Of a DNA stretch of 64,000 nucleotides, positions 32,892 to 41,490 are shown one piece after another. Origin of the DNA: Novosphingobium resinovorum (lineage in GTDB: Bacteria; Pseudomonadota; Alphaproteobacteria; Sphingomonadales; Sphingomonadaceae); assembly GCF_001742225.1 (NCBI RefSeq), contig NZ_CP017079.1, forward strand, positions 1 to 64,000, given 5' to 3'. The position numbers were made by a program, and so were the translations under genes. The notes beneath the pieces are model-generated. The model made no database searches. It worked only from the letters and a program-made list of their open reading frames with translations, and had not been told where the DNA came from. How positions within the stretch are numbered: position 1 is the stretch's first letter; every line of letters starts with the position of its first letter.

Positions 32892-35800
32892 GTGCCGGTC
32901 AGCTTTCTCTCGGACGAGCAGGCACGGCGCTATGGTCGCTTCGCCGGCGATCCTACATCGGACCAGTTGGCGCGCCATTTTCATCTCGACGATGCAGACC
33001 GGATGTTCATCGGCGCGCACCGCGGCGATCACAACAGGCTCGGCGTTGCGGTACAGCTTGGCTCTTTGCGGTTGCTCGGTACCTTTCTCGAAGATCCGGC
33101 ACAGACACCGGCGTCGGTCATGCGGTTCGCAGGCAGCCAGCTGGCGATCGACGAGCCGTGCGAACGGATGGCGCAATATTGCGCGACCAAGGGACGATGG
33201 CGGCACGGCCCGCGCATCCGCGACCATTATGGCTACCAGGTTTTCTCCGATCCACGCATCGCGTTCCGATTGCATCGTTTCCTGTACGCGCTGTGCTGGA
33301 CGGGCACCGATCGGCCATCGGCGCTCTTCGATGCAGCGGCGACGTGGCTGATTGAATCCAAGGTGCTGTTGCCAGGGCTGTCCGTCCTCGAGCGCGATAT
33401 CGCACGAGTCCGCACACGGGTCGCCACACACGTTCATCGCCGTCTCATCGACAGGCTGACGTCAGAGCAACGCGCCCGGCTCGACACGCTGGTCGCCGTT
33501 ATTGGCGACGGGCGGCAAAGCCCGCTCGATCGACTGCGTGACGGTCCATACCTGCAAAGCGGACCCGAGATCAGCCGCGCCGTTGATCGCCTTACCGAAA
33601 TCCGCACGTTCACAGCGGGCTTGCCCGAACTTGACCGGGTGCCACCCGGCAAGGCGGTCGCATTGGCGCGATTTGCCGGTGCGGCGCGGGCGCAGGCGGT
33701 GGCCCGCCTCCCCGACGATCGGCGCGCTGCCACCCTCGTCGCGTTCATCCGCACCCTCGAAGCGTCGGCCAGCGACGATGTCATCGACCTGTTCGACGTC
33801 GTGTCGACCAGAATGTTTTCCAACGCGCGCATCAACGCCAGGGATGCTCGGATGCGTTCGCTGCGTGATCTCGATGCCGCATCGCTCCGGCTTCGCGATG
33901 CCGGCGTCGTGCTGCTCGATGATAGCATCAGCGATGCGCAGGTGCGCGCGGCCGTGTTCGCGCTCGTCGACCGGGCAGCGCTGACCGACGCCGTCGCACA
34001 GGTGAACCTTCTCGCGCGGCCGAACGACGAGAGCTATTTTGTCGAGTTGCGCCAGCAGGCCGGGACGATGCGCTATCTGCCGAAGATGCTGGCAGCGCTC
34101 GATCTTGCAGCCGCGCCCGCAGGACAGCCGCTGCTCGACGCGGTCGACCACCTGCGAAGAGTTCACAGGGGCGAGAAGCGCCGTGGACCGCCACCAACAT
34201 CGTTCGTCCCCAAGGGGTGGGCGCGCCAGTTGAAGAGTGATGACGGTACATTCGATCTGACCGGATACCGGCTTTGTACGCTCGACCGGCTACGCCGCGC
34301 CATTCGCCGTCGCGACGTCTTTCCTGTTCGCTCGCTTCGCTACGCCGACCCGCGCAAAGGCCTGCTGACAGGAGCCGCCTGGGAAGCGGCGCGACCGACG
34401 GTATGCCGCACGGTCGGCGTGGCGGTCGCTGGCGACGAGGAGATCGCCAGGCTGTCCGCGCGGCTCGATCTCGCCTACCGCGAGACAGCGGCGCGCGTAC
34501 CGGACAACGATGCCGTGACCATCACGAAAACGGCGAGCGGCGCCGACCTGTCGATCGCACCGCTCGACAGGATCGACGAGCCACTCAGCCTCACCGATCT
34601 CCATAGGGCAATCGACGCGCGCTTGCCGCAGCTGGATCTTCCCGAGCTGATCCTGGAGATGCATGCGCGAACCGGTTTCGCGGCGGCGTTCACGCATGCC
34701 AGCGAAGGCAATGCACGCGCCGAGGATATAGCGACGACGATCTGCGCGGTGCTTGTCGCGGAGGCCACCAATACCGGATTCGAACCGCTTGTCCGTCCCG
34801 AGGTGTCCGCGCTGCGCCGGTCACGGTTGAGCTGGGTGAAGCAGAACTTCATCCGCGCCGAGACGCTGACCACAGCCAACGCGCTGCTGGTCGCGGCCCA
34901 TAACAGGATACCACTGGCCCGCGTTTGGGGCAGCGGCGAGGTCGCCTCTGCCGATGGACTGCGTTTCACCGTGCCAGTCCGCACGATCCACGCCGGCCCA
35001 AACCCGCGCTATTTCGGGCGCGAACGCGGCATCACCTGGTACAATCTGGTTTCTGATCGCTTTTCCGGGCTGAATGCTCTGACGGTGCCCGGCACGTTGC
35101 GCGACAGCCTCTATCTGCTTGCCGTCGTGCTCGACCAGGAAACCGAATTGCGGCCAGGCGAGATCATGACCGACACAGCCGGCTACACCGACACGATCTT
35201 CGGCATTTTTCACCTGCTCGGGCTCCAGTTCTCGCCGCGCATCGCCGACATTGGCGGCGCGCGGTTCTGGCGTGTCGATGGCAAGGCCGATTATGGCGTG
35301 CTGGATGACCTCGCCGCGAATAGGATCAACACCAGGCTGATTGTCGAACATTGGGATGATCTCCTTCGACTGGCCGGATCGCTCAAACTCGGCGTCGTGC
35401 GCGCGACCGATCTCACCCGTGTCCTTCAGACCAATGATCGCCCCACCAGGCTGGCACGTGCCCTTCAGGAGCTTGGCCGCCTCATCAAGTCACTCTACAT
35501 GCTGCGGTTCATCGACGACGAAACCTACCGGCGCCGGATCCTGGTCCAGCTCAATCGCGGCGAGAGCCGCCACCTGCTTGCCCGCACCATATTCCACGGC
35601 AAGCGCGGTGAACTTCGCCAGCGCTACCGCGAAGGGCAGGAGGATCAGCTCGGCGCGCTCGGGCTCGTCGTCAACCTGGTCGTGCTCTGGAACACGATCT
35701 ACATCGACGCGGCGGTCAGCCAGCTACGCGCCGAAGGCCATGTGATCCTGGACGAGGACGTCGCCCGCCTCTCGCCGCTTGGTTCCAGGCACATCAACAT

Positions 35801-35897
35801 GCTCGGGCGCTATGCCTTCACCATTCCCGACATCGTGGCGCGCGGCGAGTTGAGGCCGCTACGCGATCCTGGTGCCACAGGTATCGACGATGCTTGA
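32892..35897 (+). CDS. tnpA: Tn3-family transposase, 1001 residues
   Basis: A full-length Tn3-family transposase with an N-terminal DUF4158-like region (SFLSDEQARRYGRFAGDPT) and a C-terminal catalytic core containing VSDRFSGLNALTVPGTLRD, IMTDTAGYTDTIFGIFHLLG and FHGKRGELRQRYREGQ (the last holding the catalytic-domain E). The start is a GTG at 32892, 8 bp after tnpR. The stop lies 4 bp before the right inverted repeat, the usual tight layout. It is clearly different from the transposase at 1-2910 but related to the remnant at 2949-3287. Confidence 0.94.
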   Translation: MPVSFLSDEQARRYGRFAGDPTSDQLARHFHLDDADRMFIGAHRGDHNRLGVAVQLGSLRLLGTFLEDPAQTPASVMRFAGSQLAIDEPCERMAQYCATKGRWRHGPRIRDHYGYQVFSDPRIAFRLHRFLYALCWTGTDRPSALFDAAATWLIESKVLLPGLSVLERDIARVRTRVATHVHRRLIDRLTSEQRARLDTLVAVIGDGRQSPLDRLRDGPYLQSGPEISRAVDRLTEIRTFTAGLPELDRVPPGKAVALARFAGAARAQAVARLPDDRRAATLVAFIRTLEASASDDVIDLFDVVSTRMFSNARINARDARMRSLRDLDAASLRLRDAGVVLLDDSISDAQVRAAVFALVDRAALTDAVAQVNLLARPNDESYFVELRQQAGTMRYLPKMLAALDLAAAPAGQPLLDAVDHLRRVHRGEKRRGPPPTSFVPKGWARQLKSDDGTFDLTGYRLCTLDRLRRAIRRRDVFPVRSLRYADPRKGLLTGAAWEAARPTVCRTVGVAVAGDEEIARLSARLDLAYRETAARVPDNDAVTITKTASGADLSIAPLDRIDEPLSLTDLHRAIDARLPQLDLPELILEMHARTGFAAAFTHASEGNARAEDIATTICAVLVAEATNTGFEPLVRPEVSALRRSRLSWVKQNFIRAETLTTANALLVAAHNRIPLARVWGSGEVASADGLRFTVPVRTIHAGPNPRYFGRERGITWYNLVSDRFSGLNALTVPGTLRDSLYLLAVVLDQETELRPGEIMTDTAGYTDTIFGIFHLLGLQFSPRIADIGGARFWRVDGKADYGVLDDLAANRINTRLIVEHWDDLLRLAGSLKLGVVRATDLTRVLQTNDRPTRLARALQELGRLIKSLYMLRFIDDETYRRRILVQLNRGESRHLLARTIFHGKRGELRQRYREGQEDQLGALGLVVNLVVLWNTIYIDAAVSQLRAEGHVILDEDVARLSPLGSRHINMLGRYAFTIPDIVARGELRPLRDPGATGIDDA

Positions 35898-35901
35898 AGC
35901 C

Positions 35902-35940
35902 CCTTATGTAGGTTTTCTGTTCCGTTGCTACTCAAACCCC
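35902..35940. repeat. Right 39-bp inverted repeat of the Tn3-family transposon
   Basis: CCTTATGTAGGTTTTCTGTT... ending CTCAAACCCC. It is the near-identical complement of 31585-31623 and one base different from 3291-3329. Confidence 0.93.
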
Positions 35941-35962
35941 AGCTTGGGGCCGACTGGGCCTT

Positions 35963-35984
35963 ATAAGCGTGCGCGCACGCTTAT
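35963..35984. promoter_or_regulatory. 22-bp perfect palindrome
   Basis: ATAAGCGTGCG joined to its exact complement CGCACGCTTAT with no spacer. It lies just past the transposon border and upstream of the Rep candidate. Possible protein-binding site or element end. Confidence 0.5.
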
Positions 35985-36097
35985 TCTTGCCAACCCCTTA
36001 AACTTGAGCCAGTTATGACGCGCTGATTCCGCCTTGGAGTCGGCGATTCATCTGTTGCGTGCGGGGTGGCTCCCCGAGGCGACAGGGCAACAAAAAA

Positions 36098-36119
36098 CCC
36101 TCGCTTGGCTGAGCGAGGG
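36098..36119 (-). terminator. Hairpin followed by T-run on the minus strand
   Basis: CCCTCGCT-TGGCTG-AGCGAGGG, a perfect 8-bp stem. Reading leftwards it is followed by TTTTTTG (36092-36097), a rho-independent terminator. It would end a transcript running against the rep gene, for example an antisense RNA over the leader. Confidence 0.65.
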
Positions 36120-36255
36120 CTGTTTGTGCCACCGAAGGTGAGCGCGTCTAACTTGGCTCCCTTTATCGGTGGTGCGGCAGCGAAAGTCAATCTCGAAAGC
36201 GTGCTTTCGGGAGCGATGGCGCTTGGCCTCGCGGGACCGACGAAGGGAGGTCCGC

Positions 36256-37038
36256 ATGACCACTTCCATAGGCGCCGTGCTGCGTAGCACTGGCCTCGCC
36301 AAGATCGACCGCGCCTTGCTAGCGCGTGCCGAAAAACCGCGCGTCAAAGTCTGGGCCGGCAGCATCGCCGTAGGCCACGAGAAGCGGGCGAAGGCCTACA
36401 CGCCGATCCGCAATGCTCGCCAGATGCGCGAGATGATCGAAGCCGCAAAGCTCTACGAGCGGCAGACGCTCGCGCAGCGGCGGACAACCACGCCGCGCAT
36501 TCGTAACGGTGCGATCGGACAGGCCGGCATCCAGATTATCGAGTTCCTGGCCCGCGTCATCGACTATAGCACCGGCGCGTTGTTCCCCAGCCTTCACACC
36601 ATCATGGAGGGAACCGGCCTCAGCAAAAATTGCGTCGTTCAGACGCTTTCGCGCCTCAAAGAGGCGCGCATTATCGACTGGTTCCGGCGCTACGAGCCGG
36701 TTCCCGATCAAGAAGCGCAAGGCGCTGGCCCGCGCATCAAGCAGGCCACGAACGCCTATCGCTTCCTCTTCCCCGCCTTCCTCTCCAAAATCTTCGCCGC
36801 TCGCCGCCGTCGCGGCATCGCGGCTGACCCAGCCCCCGCTTGCGAACAGTATCGCCAGATCGAGGCGGCGCGCGACATGGAGCGCATGAGGGATCAGCTG
36901 CCCCTATGGGAGCTAACCCGTGAAGAGCGGGACAAGCGCGAGCTGGCCGATATTCTCGCCAGCTTGGGCGAAGCGATTGAGGCGAAAGAACGTGAGTCAT
37001 CCGCAAGTGAAGATAACCGGCGGAGATATTTATATTGA
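36256..37038 (+). CDS. Winged-helix replication protein candidate (segment B)
   Basis: A 260-residue protein; AAGGGAGGT 5 nt before the ATG at 36256 fixes the start. The middle part is a winged-helix domain like those of alphaproteobacterial plasmid Rep-like proteins: AIGQAGIQIIEFLARVIDYS, LFPSLHTIMEGTGLSKNCVV, TLSRLKEARIIDWFRR. It is followed by a basic region (FAARRRRG) and a helical tail. It is the best initiator candidate in segment B within the window, supported by the structured leader and the primase-like gene behind it. It could instead be a transcriptional regulator. Confidence 0.55.
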   Translation: MTTSIGAVLRSTGLAKIDRALLARAEKPRVKVWAGSIAVGHEKRAKAYTPIRNARQMREMIEAAKLYERQTLAQRRTTTPRIRNGAIGQAGIQIIEFLARVIDYSTGALFPSLHTIMEGTGLSKNCVVQTLSRLKEARIIDWFRRYEPVPDQEAQGAGPRIKQATNAYRFLFPAFLSKIFAARRRRGIAADPAPACEQYRQIEAARDMERMRDQLPLWELTREERDKRELADILASLGEAIEAKERESSASEDNRRRYLY

Positions 37039-37149
37039 ATGGCCCTAGTCGGGCCATGCGCGATATTGGCATATATCCCGGCCGTTTGCCCGCCTCCGTG
37101 AAATGTGTATAAATCCCAATGTAGGGATACCGTTGACGAAAGAAGTTCG

Positions 37150-38031
37150 ATGCAGATGGACGTCGAAGCACGCGCACGTCGGATCGTAGCGGATATGGGC
37201 GGCCACTGGCGCGGCTCATATGGCATGGTTTGCTGCCCAGCCCACAACGACCGCAATCCGTCGCTCCAAGTCACCCCCGGCAAGAAGGCCGTCCTGTTCA
37301 AATGTTGGGCCGGTTGCAGCCAGGAAGCCGTATGGTCCGCGCTCAACAGCCGCAAAATCAATCGTCACACCAGCGGCGAGACGGTCGATCGCGCGCCTGA
37401 ACCCTCGCGCCGGAAGCTCGCCCTGCAACTATGGGATTCCGCCGTGCCGATCGCGGGCACCGCGGCTGAACGCTATCTGCGTTCGCGCGCAATCGACCCG
37501 ACCGGCCTCAAGGTTCGCTTCGCACCGCGCTGCATCGTTGGCCCGCCCGATGCCCGCGAAGAGCATCCTGCCCTTCTCGTGCCGTTCGAGGCCGATGAAG
37601 GCATAATCGCCGTGCAGCGGATCTTGCTCGATCCAGCAACCGGCGAGAAACGCTACCATGCGGCGCTGCGCGAGGCGAAATTGACGCTTGGCCTGGTCCG
37701 ACATGCCGCCATGCGGATCGGCGGCCAGCCACCCGGCGACGTGCTGCGCCTCGCGGAAGGCTTCGAGGAAGCCGTTTCCGTGTCCCAGCTTAGCGCCGGG
37801 AAATTTAAGGTATGGGGCGCGGGCGGCATTCGCCGCTATGGCCTGATCGCGATCCCCGAACGCATCCGCAAAATCGTCATCTACTCGCAACACGGCCAGG
37901 AAGCGGCACAGGCCATAGAGGACGCGCGCGGCCACCTCACTGCCAACGACCGCGAATTGAAAATCATCCTCCCGCCAGCCCCGGCGCCGATGGACTGGAA
38001 CGACATTCTTCAGGAGAAAGCCAGGTGCTGA
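37150..38031 (+). CDS. CHC2-zinc-finger/Toprim primase-like protein
   Basis: A 293-residue primase-like protein. The N-terminal CHC2 zinc finger is visible (CCPAHNDRNPSL ... FKCWAGCSQ, Cys at ~26, His at ~30 and two Cys near 52-57). The C-terminal Toprim half keeps the first motif (LRLAEGFEEAVS). The place where Toprim enzymes have DxD reads VIYSQHGQEAAQA, so the metal-binding aspartates seem lost. It may prime poorly or act only in binding. Its 3' end overlaps the GTG of the next gene by 7 bp. Confidence 0.78.
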   Translation: MQMDVEARARRIVADMGGHWRGSYGMVCCPAHNDRNPSLQVTPGKKAVLFKCWAGCSQEAVWSALNSRKINRHTSGETVDRAPEPSRRKLALQLWDSAVPIAGTAAERYLRSRAIDPTGLKVRFAPRCIVGPPDAREEHPALLVPFEADEGIIAVQRILLDPATGEKRYHAALREAKLTLGLVRHAAMRIGGQPPGDVLRLAEGFEEAVSVSQLSAGKFKVWGAGGIRRYGLIAIPERIRKIVIYSQHGQEAAQAIEDARGHLTANDRELKIILPPAPAPMDWNDILQEKARC

Positions 38032-38615
38032 TCCGAGGTTTCAAAAAATGGCCGCGAAATCAGCAAATCGCGTTGCCGATTCTCTCTGTTTTCGCGTTCG
38101 GTGCGCTGTTCAATCAGATGCAAGCAAGGAATAGCGAGCCAGTTTCGATCCACGTCGAGAACCCGCGCATTATCGACGGCGATACGCTCGAAACGCTCGA
38201 TAAAAAGCGGGTGCGGTTGTCGGGAATCGATGCGCCGGATGAGGACGGTAAGGGCAATGTGCCCAAGATCGCAGCGCAGCTCTATTTGGAAGAGCTGGTG
38301 AAGCAAAATGGCGGCATGGATTGCACCAGCGATTTTCAGGACGAAAAGCTGACGATCGAGCCGATATGCAACACGCGGCGGACAAGCTGGGGCCGGTCTA
38401 ACCTGTCGTGCCGGTTTCGGTCGAATGGGGCATCTGTTTCGGCAACGATGGTGCGCCATGGATATGCCGTTGATTACAGGCAACATTCAGGGCTGGCCTA
38501 TGCCCGTTTCATGAAAGATGCAGCCGACGAGCGGCGAGGCCTTTGGGGTGTCGATTACGAGGCGATGAGGAATCTGGCGATCGAGAGGGGCCAGTTGCCG
38601 AACAAGTGCAAATGA
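38025..38615 (+). CDS. Membrane-anchored thermonuclease-family protein
   Basis: A 196-residue staphylococcal-nuclease-like protein with a GTG start preceded by AGGAG. After one N-terminal membrane segment (IALPILSVFAFGALFNQM) comes the SNase-like fold: RIIDGDTLETLDKKRVRLSG, IDAPDEDGKG, and late VRHGYAVDYRQHSGLAYARF with RRGLWG. Such SNase-like proteins are common on plasmids and in transfer regions; the substrate is unknown. The anchor puts the nuclease domain in the periplasm. Confidence 0.85.
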   Translation: MLIRGFKKWPRNQQIALPILSVFAFGALFNQMQARNSEPVSIHVENPRIIDGDTLETLDKKRVRLSGIDAPDEDGKGNVPKIAAQLYLEELVKQNGGMDCTSDFQDEKLTIEPICNTRRTSWGRSNLSCRFRSNGASVSATMVRHGYAVDYRQHSGLAYARFMKDAADERRGLWGVDYEAMRNLAIERGQLPNKCK

Positions 38616-38731
38616 TCGGAGCCGGGAACCTGCCCTATTCCACCCCACGGCTGCGCCGCGCGGCTCCACGGAGCCAGCAAAGCCGTCTCCGCCCATTCGG
38701 GTGACGGTCAGGGCTATAAGGGAAGATTAGC

Positions 38732-39052
38732 ATGAATGATGCGATGCGAACGACGATGCAGGCCGCGCCCAGGCACAGTGCATCGCCGCGCGTCGAGGCA
38801 ATCGCGGCATGGCTGATCGCCGCGCTCATTCTCGCAGGCGGCGGTATCGTTGCACGCCTGATCGTCGATTATCCGCGGCTCCTGCCGAACAGCTATATCG
38901 GCTTCCTTATCTACCGCGCTGGACCCACGATTGCGCTGCTATGGGCCTGTGCCGGCGCTGCGATCGCGATCAATGCCGCGACGACACGCCTGATGCTCTT
39001 GTCCGCATTGTGCGGATCAATCGTTGCGGTTCTCGCTCTCGCCATTCTCTAG
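38732..39052 (+). CDS. Small membrane protein with three helices
   Basis: A 106-residue protein with three predicted membrane segments: AIAAWLIAALILAGGGIVA, a central one around AGPTIALLWACAGAAIAI, and LLSALCGSIVAVLALAIL. AGGGAAGATTAGC precedes the ATG. It is followed after 6 bp by the first copy of the repeated leader. No family recognised; likely an inner-membrane accessory of the plasmid. Confidence 0.65.
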   Translation: MNDAMRTTMQAAPRHSASPRVEAIAAWLIAALILAGGGIVARLIVDYPRLLPNSYIGFLIYRAGPTIALLWACAGAAIAINAATTRLMLLSALCGSIVAVLALAIL

Positions 39053-39058
39053 CCGCTA

Positions 39059-39334
39059 AATGTGCGGCCCTGGGCCGCGCCTTGCCGGTGGTGGCAGCTG
39101 CCACCGGGGGGGAACACCAAGGGCACCCGCCCTTTCGTTCCCGAAGCATAATCGACAGGACCGGGTTGCTCGACAAGTTCGGCCAGTTCCGGCGCGCTCA
39201 CGCGCGCCGGGGCCTCCCTAGTCGCGCCGCCCGCACCACTCCCATCGATTTTGCTTCCCCCTCCCCATCCCGCGCTTCGCCAGCGGGTCAGAGCCGCAGG
39301 CCGCAGGCAGCGGCTTCGCCTAAAGGAGTGAAAA
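39059..39334 (+). repeat. Type I leader repeat, copy 1 (before orphan parB)
   Basis: About 276 bp, nearly identical by eye to 41221-41490 and 44108-44384. Shared landmarks in order: GGGCCGCG, the 16-bp palindrome, CAAGGGCACCCGCCCTTTCG, AGGACCGGGTTG, GCCCGCACCACTCCCATCG, a C-rich run, and CTAAAGGAGTGA just before the ATG. Confidence 0.88.
39090..39105. promoter_or_regulatory. GGTGGCAGCTGCCACC palindrome, site 1
   Basis: Exact 16-bp palindrome, 38 bp after the membrane-protein gene and inside leader copy 1. Confidence 0.8.
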
Positions 39335-41110
39335 ATGACCATCCAGACCATCCAACTGAACAAGCTGGCGCTTTCCGACCTCAACGTGCGGAAGGTGAAG
39401 CCCAAGGAAATTGAAGCCCTCGCAGCCGACATTCAGGCGCGGGGCGTGCTGCAAAACCTGATCGGCTATGATGAGGACGGCAAGATCAAGATTTGCGCTG
39501 GAGGGCGGCGCTACCGGGCCTTGAAGCTGTTGCAGAAGGCAAAGACCATCCCCGGCACTTTCGAGGTTCCCGTTGAAATCCGCAGCAAGGACGAGGCGCT
39601 GGAAATCTCTCTTGCCGAGAACGCGCAGCGTGAGGACATGCACCCCGCCGATGCCATCGCCGCCTATCGGGCGATCATCGACAGCGGCAAAGACGTTGAC
39701 GATGTTGCAGCATCGTTCGGCGTCTCCCCCGCCTATGTCCGCCGCGTGTTGAAGCTGGCGGCGCTGCACCCGACCATTCTCAAAGCCTTCCAGAAAGACG
39801 AAATCGGCATGGGCGCGGCGCAGGCTTTCGCGCTGACAGACGATCAGGACCGCCAGCTTGAGGTTTTCAAGCGCACCGGCGACAACGCCCACCAAATCCG
39901 CGCCATGCTCACCCAGGAGAAGGTTGCCGATACCGACAAGCATTTTCGCATTGTAGGCGAGGAAGCCTATTGCGCCGCAGGCGGCACCTTCACCACCGAT
40001 CTTTTCGGAGAACGTCGCTATTGCGATGATGCGGGCCTTGTCATGGACCTTGTGCAAGATCGGCTCGACGCCATCGCCAAGGCGGCGCGCGAAGATGGCT
40101 GGCGCGATGCAGAAGGGCAGCTCTACCGGCCTGATTCCTACTGGATGCGCGGCCATCTGGAACCCGCTGGCGAGCGCCATCCGACCGAGGAAGAAACCGC
40201 GCAGCTGGTCGAGATCGAGGCGGCAATCGCCAAGCGGGAAAGCGAGGTGGACGAGGACGAGCACGACTATGACGACGAGTTGCGCGCCCTGACCCGCAAG
40301 CAGGACGCTATCGTATCGGCTTGCCGCGTCTTCACCGCCGAGCAGAAGGCCGAGCACTCGCTTATCGTCTTCATCGGGCATGACGGTATCGAACAGGTTG
40401 CGTTCACGCGCAGCGCCAAGGGCACCGCCGCCGATGGCCCCAAGCCTCCCCGGCCCGACTACTCGCAGAAGGTCATGGATCAGCTGGGCGGCATCCGCAC
40501 GATGGCGGTTCGGGAAGCCCTTGCCAGCGACCCGGAGCTGGCGCTGGACGTGCTCTTGACGGGCCTATTGGGGCAGGTTCGCGGCAACTCCTATTCGTGG
40601 CAACAAGCCGCCGAAATCACCGCCGAGAAGAACCGCTTCCATGTTGACGAGGCGATCATGGGCCATTCCACGATTGCCGACATTGACGAAATCGCGGGGG
40701 CCGATCTTGCCCGCTTGGCCGAGACACCCACGCTGGACGACATGCGCCAGATGGACAGCGAAGCGAAATTGCGGCTGCTGGCCTACTGCGTGGCCTCGCA
40801 GATCACGAGCCTTTCGTTCCATAGCGACCGCGACCGCCAGCTGGCGCAGATCGTCGGGGCCGCGCAGATCGACATGGCCGACAAGTGGGAACCCAATCAG
40901 GTATTCTATGACCAGCTTAGCAAGGCCACGCTCTTGAAGCTGCTGGCCGAAGGTTGCGGCAACGACGCCGCAGAGAATTGCCAGACCATGAAGCGCTCTG
41001 ATCTTGCCTTGACGGTCAACGAGCGCCTTGCGGGGCGGCGCATCCTGCCCCCCGCCCTTCGACCCTCTGCCTTGCCCGATGCCGCTGATAGCGAAAGCCA
41101 AGCGGCATGA
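39335..41110 (+). CDS. Large orphan ParB-like protein
   Basis: A 591-residue ParB/RepB/Spo0J-family protein without an adjacent ParA. The ParB N-terminal domain is clear: LALSDLNVRKVKPKEIEALA, VLQNLIGYD, ICAGGRRYRALKLLQ and ENAQREDMHPADAIAAYRAI; the HTH follows (VDDVAASFGVSPAYVRRVLK). The remaining ~400 residues are acidic and specific to this long form. Such ParB-domain proteins are typical of leading or accessory regions of conjugative plasmids and are not the segregation ParB (that is at 58856). AAAGGAGTGA precedes the ATG. Confidence 0.85.
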   Translation: MTIQTIQLNKLALSDLNVRKVKPKEIEALAADIQARGVLQNLIGYDEDGKIKICAGGRRYRALKLLQKAKTIPGTFEVPVEIRSKDEALEISLAENAQREDMHPADAIAAYRAIIDSGKDVDDVAASFGVSPAYVRRVLKLAALHPTILKAFQKDEIGMGAAQAFALTDDQDRQLEVFKRTGDNAHQIRAMLTQEKVADTDKHFRIVGEEAYCAAGGTFTTDLFGERRYCDDAGLVMDLVQDRLDAIAKAAREDGWRDAEGQLYRPDSYWMRGHLEPAGERHPTEEETAQLVEIEAAIAKRESEVDEDEHDYDDELRALTRKQDAIVSACRVFTAEQKAEHSLIVFIGHDGIEQVAFTRSAKGTAADGPKPPRPDYSQKVMDQLGGIRTMAVREALASDPELALDVLLTGLLGQVRGNSYSWQQAAEITAEKNRFHVDEAIMGHSTIADIDEIAGADLARLAETPTLDDMRQMDSEAKLRLLAYCVASQITSLSFHSDRDRQLAQIVGAAQIDMADKWEPNQVFYDQLSKATLLKLLAEGCGNDAAENCQTMKRSDLALTVNERLAGRRILPPALRPSALPDAADSESQAA

Positions 41111-41158
41111 CGGCATGGGGAGCGCGCTTCACTCCCGCGCTCCCCGCAAACTTGCGGG

Positions 41159-41178
41159 GCGGTGGCAGCTGCCACCGC
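41159..41178. promoter_or_regulatory. GGTGGCAGCTGCCACC palindrome, site 2
   Basis: Core at 41161-41176, extended to a 20-bp perfect palindrome. It lies ~50 bp downstream of the orphan parB stop. Confidence 0.8.
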
Positions 41179-41220
41179 ACCCATTTTACAGAACGCAGCC
41201 GGTAAAATCGGCCGCGTATA

Positions 41221-41490
41221 ATGAGCGGCTAGGGCCGCGCGTTGCCGGTGGTGGCAGCTGCCACCGGGGGAACACCAAGGGCACCCGCCCTTTCGTTCCC
41301 GAAGCATAATCGACAGGACCGGGTTGCACGCCAAGTTCGGCCAGTTCCGGCGCGCGCGAGCGCCGGAGCCTCCCTAGCCGTGCCGCCCGCACCACTCCCA
41401 TCGATTTTGCTTCCCCCTCCCCATCCCGCGCTTCGCCAGCGGGTCAGAGCCGCAGGCCGCAGGCAGCGGCTTCGCCTAAAGGAGTGAAAA
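41221..41490 (+). repeat. Type I leader repeat, copy 2 (before ardC)
   Basis: 270 bp near-identical to copies 1 and 3, including the palindrome (41250-41265) and the terminal CTAAAGGAGTGA. A consensus-like -10 hexamer TATAAT lies at 41217-41222 at its left edge, without an obvious -35 box. Confidence 0.88.
41250..41265. promoter_or_regulatory. GGTGGCAGCTGCCACC palindrome, site 3
   Basis: Exact copy at the same relative place in leader copy 2 as site 1 in leader copy 1. Confidence 0.8.

Larger units (their letters stand above)
31585..35940. mobile_element. Tn3-family transposon, 4356 bp
   Basis: Bounded by 39-bp inverted repeats (31585-31623 and 35902-35940, one mismatch) with GGGG outer ends. 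It carries a hypothetical gene, a serine resolvase and a 1001-residue transposase. Flanking 5-mers do not match (CGTTC left, AGCTT right), so the present ends do not come from one simple insertion. The left flank instead matches the flank of the end at 3329. The element is best explained as a hybrid formed by recombination between two related transposons. Confidence 0.88.
35941..36255. other. Rep leader region of segment B
   Basis: No gene is supported. It contains the 20-bp match to 3014-3033 (35941-35960), a perfect 22-bp palindrome (35963-35984), a hairpin with an A run on its left (36098-36119), a further stem CCACCGA/TCGGTGG (36129-36172), and AAGGGAGGT before the rep-like start. The stem-loops suggest leader or antisense control. 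Confidence 0.55.

Noticed and set aside
35941..35945. Target duplication for the 31585-35940 transposon
   Set aside because: AGCTT on the right does not match CGTTC on the left; the partner of CGTTC is at 3330.
38970..39176. Minus-strand frame with PVLSIMLRERKGGCPW, repeated in all three type I leaders
   Set aside because: The repetition follows from the DNA repeat itself; frames differ at both ends between copies and none has a good start.
39320..40381. 353-codon minus-strand frame opposite the orphan parB
   Set aside because: Antisense shadow; the plus strand encodes a clear ParB domain with a strong RBS.
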